A stretch of 64,000 nucleotides of DNA from an uncultured Verrucomicrobiae bacterium (GTDB lineage: Bacteria; Verrucomicrobiota; Verrucomicrobiia; Limisphaerales; J093), in NCBI GenBank assembly GCA_937946835.1, contig CALFAV010000067.1, forward strand, positions 1 to 64,000, given 5' to 3'. Positions 60,000 to 64,000 of the stretch are shown here, in pieces. Made by a program: the position numbers and the translations under genes. Below the pieces are notes generated by a model, which searched no databases, was not told the origin of the DNA, and was given only the letters and a program-made list of their open reading frames with translations. Numbering within the stretch: the stretch's first letter is position 1; every line of letters starts with the position of its first letter.

Positions 60000-61427
60000 T
60001 CAGCCCTCCAACCAGGGGCGCATCAGTTCCTCGCGCAACGCCGCCAGGCGCGGGCTGATGCCCACCTGGTAAAGGTGCGGATTTTCAAAGCGCTGATGCT
60101 CCGGCGGCAGGGCCGCCAGCCGCCGGGCCGCATAAGCCGCCGCCCCGCTCACGTCGGCCAATGTGCCCACTCGCCGGCCGTTTTCCAGCACCGGGCGCAG
60201 CAACGGCTCGGGCTGCCACGCGCTCAACACCAGCCGGCGACTCGGATCGTGGGGGTCGGTCATCCGCTCGGGCGGCGGTTCGTCGGCCAGGTGAATCGCG
60301 TCGGCGCGAAACCAGCCCTCGCGATCGCAATAGCGCGACACCGTTTTGCGCCCGGGCAGGGTTTGTTTGGCCAGGCCGTCGGCGCGCTTCAGGCAAGGAC
60401 GCCCCGCGCACGCCGCCAGTTTGTAAACCCCGTCCAGCGCCGCGTCCGGCAATCCCGTGGCCAGGGCTGTGCCCACGCCAAAAATGTCAATCGGCGCGCC
60501 CTGTTCGAGCAGGCTGCGGATGAGAAATTCATCGAGCTGGTTGGAGGCGATGATTTTCACGTCCGCAAATCCCGCCGCGTCGAGCGCCTGTCGCACCGCG
60601 CGCGCCTGGTGGGCCAGGTCGCCGCTGTCAATGCGCACGCCGGCCAGTCGCTGCCCGCGCGCGGCCAGTTCGCGCGCCACGGTGATCGCGTTGGGCAGGC
60701 CCGAGCGCAACGTGTCGTAGGTATCCAGCAACAGCACCGTGTGCGCGCCGTGCACGGCGGCGAAGGCCCGAAACGCGGCCAGTTCGTCGCCGTAACTCTG
60801 CACGAACGAATGCGCCATCGTGCCCGCGCTGCGCAGGCCGTAACGCCGCGCGGCGTCCAGATTCGAGGTGCTGGCGCAGCCGCCGATGCACGCGGCGCGA
60901 CTCGCCCAGCGTCCGGCCAATCCCTGGGCGCGGCGCAGGCCGAACTCGCTCACCGCCCGGCCGCGCGCCGCCCGGACGCAGCGCGCCGCCTTGGTGGCGA
61001 TGAGCGTCTGGAAGTTCAGCACGTTCAGCAGCAGGGTCTCCAGAAGCTGTGTTTCCAGCAGCCCGCCCTCGACCCGCGCCACCGGCTCGAACGGAAACAC
61101 CACCTCGCCCTCCGGTGGCAGCCAGATCGAACCGCGAAACGCAAAGCCGCGCAGTGCCTCCAGAAACTCCGGCGCGAAACCCTCGCCCCGAAGAAACGCC
61201 AGCTCCGCCGCGCCGAACCGGAACTGTTCGATCGCCTCGACCAGCGTGGCCGCGCCGGCGAACACGGCGAAACCGCCGCCGAACGGCAGGGTGCGGAAGA
61301 AGTAGTCAAACACCGCCGGCACATCGGCCCGGCCCTCGCGCCAGTACACCCAGGCCATGCTCACCTGGTAACGGTCAGTGTACAGGCCGCCCAAGGGCGA
61401 GGGCGTTTCGGTCTGCGCCAGGTCCAC
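60000..61427 (-). CDS. pncB: Nicotinate phosphoribosyltransferase
   Basis: 475 residues, usual length. The type II PRTase signatures are GGLYTDRYQVSMAWVYWREG, the phosphorylated-histidine region SAGTMAHSFVQSYGDELAAF, LLLDTYDTLRSGLPNAI, LAGVRIDSGDLAHQARAVRQ, IIASNQLDEFLIRSLLEQGA and GVGTALATGLPDAALDGVYK. The enzyme joins nicotinate and PRPP with ATP to make nicotinate mononucleotide. It is the first gene of pncB-pncA (and perhaps the YkgJ gene). Confidence 0.94.
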   Translation of the reverse strand: MDLAQTETPSPLGGLYTDRYQVSMAWVYWREGRADVPAVFDYFFRTLPFGGGFAVFAGAATLVEAIEQFRFGAAELAFLRGEGFAPEFLEALRGFAFRGSIWLPPEGEVVFPFEPVARVEGGLLETQLLETLLLNVLNFQTLIATKAARCVRAARGRAVSEFGLRRAQGLAGRWASRAACIGGCASTSNLDAARRYGLRSAGTMAHSFVQSYGDELAAFRAFAAVHGAHTVLLLDTYDTLRSGLPNAITVARELAARGQRLAGVRIDSGDLAHQARAVRQALDAAGFADVKIIASNQLDEFLIRSLLEQGAPIDIFGVGTALATGLPDAALDGVYKLAACAGRPCLKRADGLAKQTLPGRKTVSRYCDREGWFRADAIHLADEPPPERMTDPHDPSRRLVLSAWQPEPLLRPVLENGRRVGTLADVSGAAAYAARRLAALPPEHQRFENPHLYQVGISPRLAALREELMRPWLEG

Positions 61428-61500
61428 GGCCGCACTCTATGAACCGCTCAAGCCGCCTGCAATTCGGGACTCCGGCCACCGTGCGTGCAGCGACCGCTGG

Positions 61501-61640
61501 AACCGCCCGCGGAGCGCGGATTTCCCGCCTGTGTCTGTGCGCCGAGGTAGCGGCGAGAGCCGCGGCCGGAGCGCAGTCACAGGCAACGCCCGGCGGGCCG
61601 TGCCGGCAAAGGGTCGGTCGGGCTGCTTTTCGGGGCGCAT
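61501..61640. repeat. Short hairpin repeat (array H) between pncB and the ATPase gene
   Basis: GAGGTAGCGGC (61544-61554), followed by the hairpin GCGGCGAGAGCCGC (61550-61563), shares its GAGGTAGCGGC start with array F at 50430-50440. The 214-base gap otherwise shows no gene; the pncB promoter must lie here. Confidence 0.5.
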
Positions 61641-61641
61641 T

Positions 61642-64000
61642 TCAGAGCCAGCTTTTGAATCGCCGGACGTAGGCGACCTTCACTCCTTGCGTCAACAGGC
61701 AATACCCCAGCAGCACCAGCGGCAGGTAAATGAAATAGCCGGCGGGCAGCGGTTGCAACCTGAGGGCTGAAGCGATCGGCGTAAAAGGCAGCGCCACGCC
61801 CACGGCCATCACGGTCGCCGTTGTGATCAGGACCACGGGCGCGGCCGTGCTTTGCACAAACGGAACTTTCTCGGTGCGGATCATGTGCACGATGAGCGTC
61901 TGCGTCAGCAACCCCACGACAAACCAGCCGGATTGAAAGAGGGACTGCTGCTCGACGGTGTTCGCCCCGAAAACATGCCACATCACCCAAAACGTGGTGA
62001 GGTCGAAGAGGGAGCTGATCGGCCCGATGCAAAGCATGAACGTGGCGATCGTGCCGGCGCTCCATTGCCGCGGCTTTTGCAAAAACTCCTCGTCCATGCG
62101 ATCCCACGGAATGGCGATCTGGGAGAAGTCGTAGAGGAGGTTTTGCACCAGCAGTTGCACGGCGAGCATCGGCAGAAACGGCAGGAAGGCACTGGCCACC
62201 AGCACGCTGAACACGTTCCCGAAGTTCGAGCTGACGGTCATTTTGATGTATTTGATGACGTTGCCGAACGTGCGCCGGCCCTCGAGGATGCCGCGCTCCA
62301 GCACCAGCAGACTTTTCTCCAGCAGGATGATGTCGGCGGCCTCCTTGGCCACGTCCACGGCGGTGTCCACCGAGATGCCCACGTCGGCTTCGCGCAACGC
62401 GGTGGCGTCGTTGATGCCGTCGCCCATGAACCCGACGGTGTGGCCGTTGGCCTTGAGCACGCGCACGACCCGGGCCTTCTGCATCGGGGACAGCTTGGCG
62501 AAAATCGTGGTGCGCTCGGCCAGCTCGGTGAGGGCAGCGTCATCGAGCGGCTCGACTTCCGCGCCGGTGGCGATGTGCTGCACGTCCAGCCCCACCTCGC
62601 GACAGATTTTGCGGGCCACGACGGCATTGTCGCCGGTGAGAATTTTCACGGTGACGCCGTGCGCGCGGAGCAACCGCAGGGCCTCGGCGGTGGTTTCCTT
62701 GGGCGGATCGAGGAAGGCGACGAAGCCGGAGAAGACCAGGTCGCACTCGTCCTTCACGGTCACGGGCGGCTGGTCCGCCGGCAGTTTCTTGTAGCCGACC
62801 GCAATCACCCGCAGGCCGTCTTCATTGAGCCGGTCGCGCAGTGCCTTCAACTGCGCCCGCAAGCCGTCGGACATGCCAACGACCTGCCTGTGGTCTTCGA
62901 CCTGGGTGCAGATGTCGAGCATCTCCTCGACCGCTCCCTTGCAGAAAAGGACGCGCTCCCTTCTTGTTCGCGTGAGCACCACCGACATGCGCCGGCGCAC
63001 AAAGTCGAAAGGGATCTCATCCTGTTTCCACCACGTCTTGGCAAGCTCGCGCAAGCCGAGCGCTTCGGCGCGGTCAATGACGGCGCGGTCCAGCAGGTTT
63101 TTGAGGCCGGTTTGAAACAGGCTGTTGAGATAGGCGTGTTCGAGCACGCGCCGGCTGTCGCTGCCGTTCAGGTCCACATGCCGGATCAGGACCACCTTGT
63201 CCTGCGTGAGCGTGCCGGTTTTGTCGGTGCAGAGCACATCCATCGCCCCAAAGTTCTGGATGGCGTGCAGGCGCTTGACGATGGTTTTCTGCCGCGACAT
63301 CGCAATCGCCCCACGGGCGAGGTTGGCGTTGACGATCATCGGCAGCATTTCCGGCGTCAGGCCCACGGCGATGGCGACGGCGAACAGAAACGCCTCCAGC
63401 CAATCGTGCTTCATCAGGCCGTTGATGAGGAACACGATGGGCGTCATCACCAGCATGAATTTGATCAGCAGCCAGCTCACCTGCTTGACGCCACGGTCAA
63501 AGGCCGTTTCCGGGCGTTTGCGGGCAAGTTTCTCCGCCATCGCGCCGAAGTAAGTGTGATTGCCGGTGGCCAGCACCACGGCCCTGCCCGTGCCGCTGAC
63601 GATGCTGCTGCCCATGAACAGCAGGTGCGGCGAATCGAGCACTTCCACCGGCAGCCCCTCGCGTGCCACGGCCTCCCGCCGGGGCAAACGGCGTTCCGGC
63701 TCGTATTTCTCGACGGGCATCGCCTCGCCGGTCAGCGCCGATTGCGTGACGAACAGGTCGCGCGATTCCAGCAGGCGCAGGTCGGCGGGGATCATGTCCC
63801 CGGCGGAAAGCAGGACGAGATCGCCCGGTACAACCTCACGGGTTGGGATGTCGGAAGCCAGTCGGTTCAATGCATTGGGCTTGCGAGCCACTCCTTTATT
63901 CTCGGCGCGCAGCACCGTGGTCTCGGTGCGGACCAATTTGCGCAACGACTCGGCCTGGACCTGCGATTTCATTTCCTGCCAAAAACGCAGCCCGACACTC
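61642..64000 (-). CDS. mgtA: Magnesium-transporting P-type ATPase (MgtA-like), N-terminus cut by the right edge
   Basis: About 786 residues are visible; the frame runs off the window (SVGLRFWQE before MKSQVQAESLRKLV), so about 100 N-terminal residues are missing relative to family length. The domains in order are: actuator with SALTGEAMPVEKYEP; membrane helices; phosphorylation loop VLCTDKTGTLTQDKVVLIRH with the catalytic aspartate; nucleotide domain; hinge VGFMGDGINDATALREADVG; and six C-terminal helices. This is the P3B class that imports Mg2+ across the inner membrane using ATP. No mgtA leader or riboswitch can be judged because the start is outside. Confidence 0.92.
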   Translation of the reverse strand, partial: SVGLRFWQEMKSQVQAESLRKLVRTETTVLRAENKGVARKPNALNRLASDIPTREVVPGDLVLLSAGDMIPADLRLLESRDLFVTQSALTGEAMPVEKYEPERRLPRREAVAREGLPVEVLDSPHLLFMGSSIVSGTGRAVVLATGNHTYFGAMAEKLARKRPETAFDRGVKQVSWLLIKFMLVMTPIVFLINGLMKHDWLEAFLFAVAIAVGLTPEMLPMIVNANLARGAIAMSRQKTIVKRLHAIQNFGAMDVLCTDKTGTLTQDKVVLIRHVDLNGSDSRRVLEHAYLNSLFQTGLKNLLDRAVIDRAEALGLRELAKTWWKQDEIPFDFVRRRMSVVLTRTRRERVLFCKGAVEEMLDICTQVEDHRQVVGMSDGLRAQLKALRDRLNEDGLRVIAVGYKKLPADQPPVTVKDECDLVFSGFVAFLDPPKETTAEALRLLRAHGVTVKILTGDNAVVARKICREVGLDVQHIATGAEVEPLDDAALTELAERTTIFAKLSPMQKARVVRVLKANGHTVGFMGDGINDATALREADVGISVDTAVDVAKEAADIILLEKSLLVLERGILEGRRTFGNVIKYIKMTVSSNFGNVFSVLVASAFLPFLPMLAVQLLVQNLLYDFSQIAIPWDRMDEEFLQKPRQWSAGTIATFMLCIGPISSLFDLTTFWVMWHVFGANTVEQQSLFQSGWFVVGLLTQTLIVHMIRTEKVPFVQSTAAPVVLITTATVMAVGVALPFTPIASALRLQPLPAGYFIYLPLVLLGYCLLTQGVKVAYVRRFKSWL

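Overview
The window looks like chromosomal DNA of a GC-rich member of the Verrucomicrobiota, probably near Limisphaerales/Pedosphaerales. The evidence is the gene content: tandem ASPIC/UnbV (CRTAC1-type) repeat proteins, a PVC-type membrane-bound dehydrogenase fused to HEAT repeats and cytochrome c, PEP-CTERM proteins, a DUF2723/TPR membrane protein, large secreted beta-sandwich proteins, and intergenic arrays of short GC-rich hairpins. The phylum call is inference from gene families; I had no marker tree or search.

Left part (1-24.2 kb). The tail of a CRTAC1-like gene is followed by a 1362-residue secreted carbohydrate-binding-type protein, a duplicated CRTAC1 protein and a sodium:solute symporter. 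Next come a hicBA toxin-antitoxin pair beside a relic gene end, and a three-gene ECF sigma / putative anti-sigma / membrane-protein operon on the minus strand. A glycoside-hydrolase-like gene is broken at a hairpin repeat. After it lie a small membrane gene overlapping tatD, a beta-barrel protein, a ROK kinase, a decayed toxin-antitoxin patch, a PLP-dependent amino-acid decarboxylase and the dehydrogenase/cytochrome c protein.

Centre (24.5-42.3 kb). Eight co-directional genes with gaps of -4 to 70 bases form one apparent operon. Most products carry a signal peptide or N-terminal anchor: a kelch protein, a GWNAVYL-type protein, a tail-fibre-like protein ending in a Peptidase_S74 chaperone, a 3066-residue protein, a calcium-binding protein, a MORN/YwqK protein, an Ig/cadherin-like protein and a P-domain-like PEP-CTERM protein. 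This is my best candidate for an undescribed system: a secreted, possibly fibre-bearing surface assembly. The function is unknown.

Right part (42.5-64 kb). The genes here are mostly housekeeping: tyrA-aroA-cmk-plsC, a glycosyltransferase and DUF2723 protein, rmuC, a larE-like gene, a ceramidase-like protein, a VOC protein, and the RNase P RNA gene divergent from rpsT (both with readable promoters). A lower-GC PEP-CTERM gene, a YkgJ-type gene, the NAD-salvage pair pncB-pncA and an edge-truncated Mg2+ P-type ATPase complete it.

Across the window, gaps between genes are repeatedly filled by the same modular hairpin units, by a GGTAGGGCCGCGCTGCG element, and by a 53-bp element found in two diverged copies, one of which supplies the stop codon of a glycosyltransferase. 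Ribosome binding sites are mostly weak, so many starts rest on signal peptides, motifs or gene overlaps.
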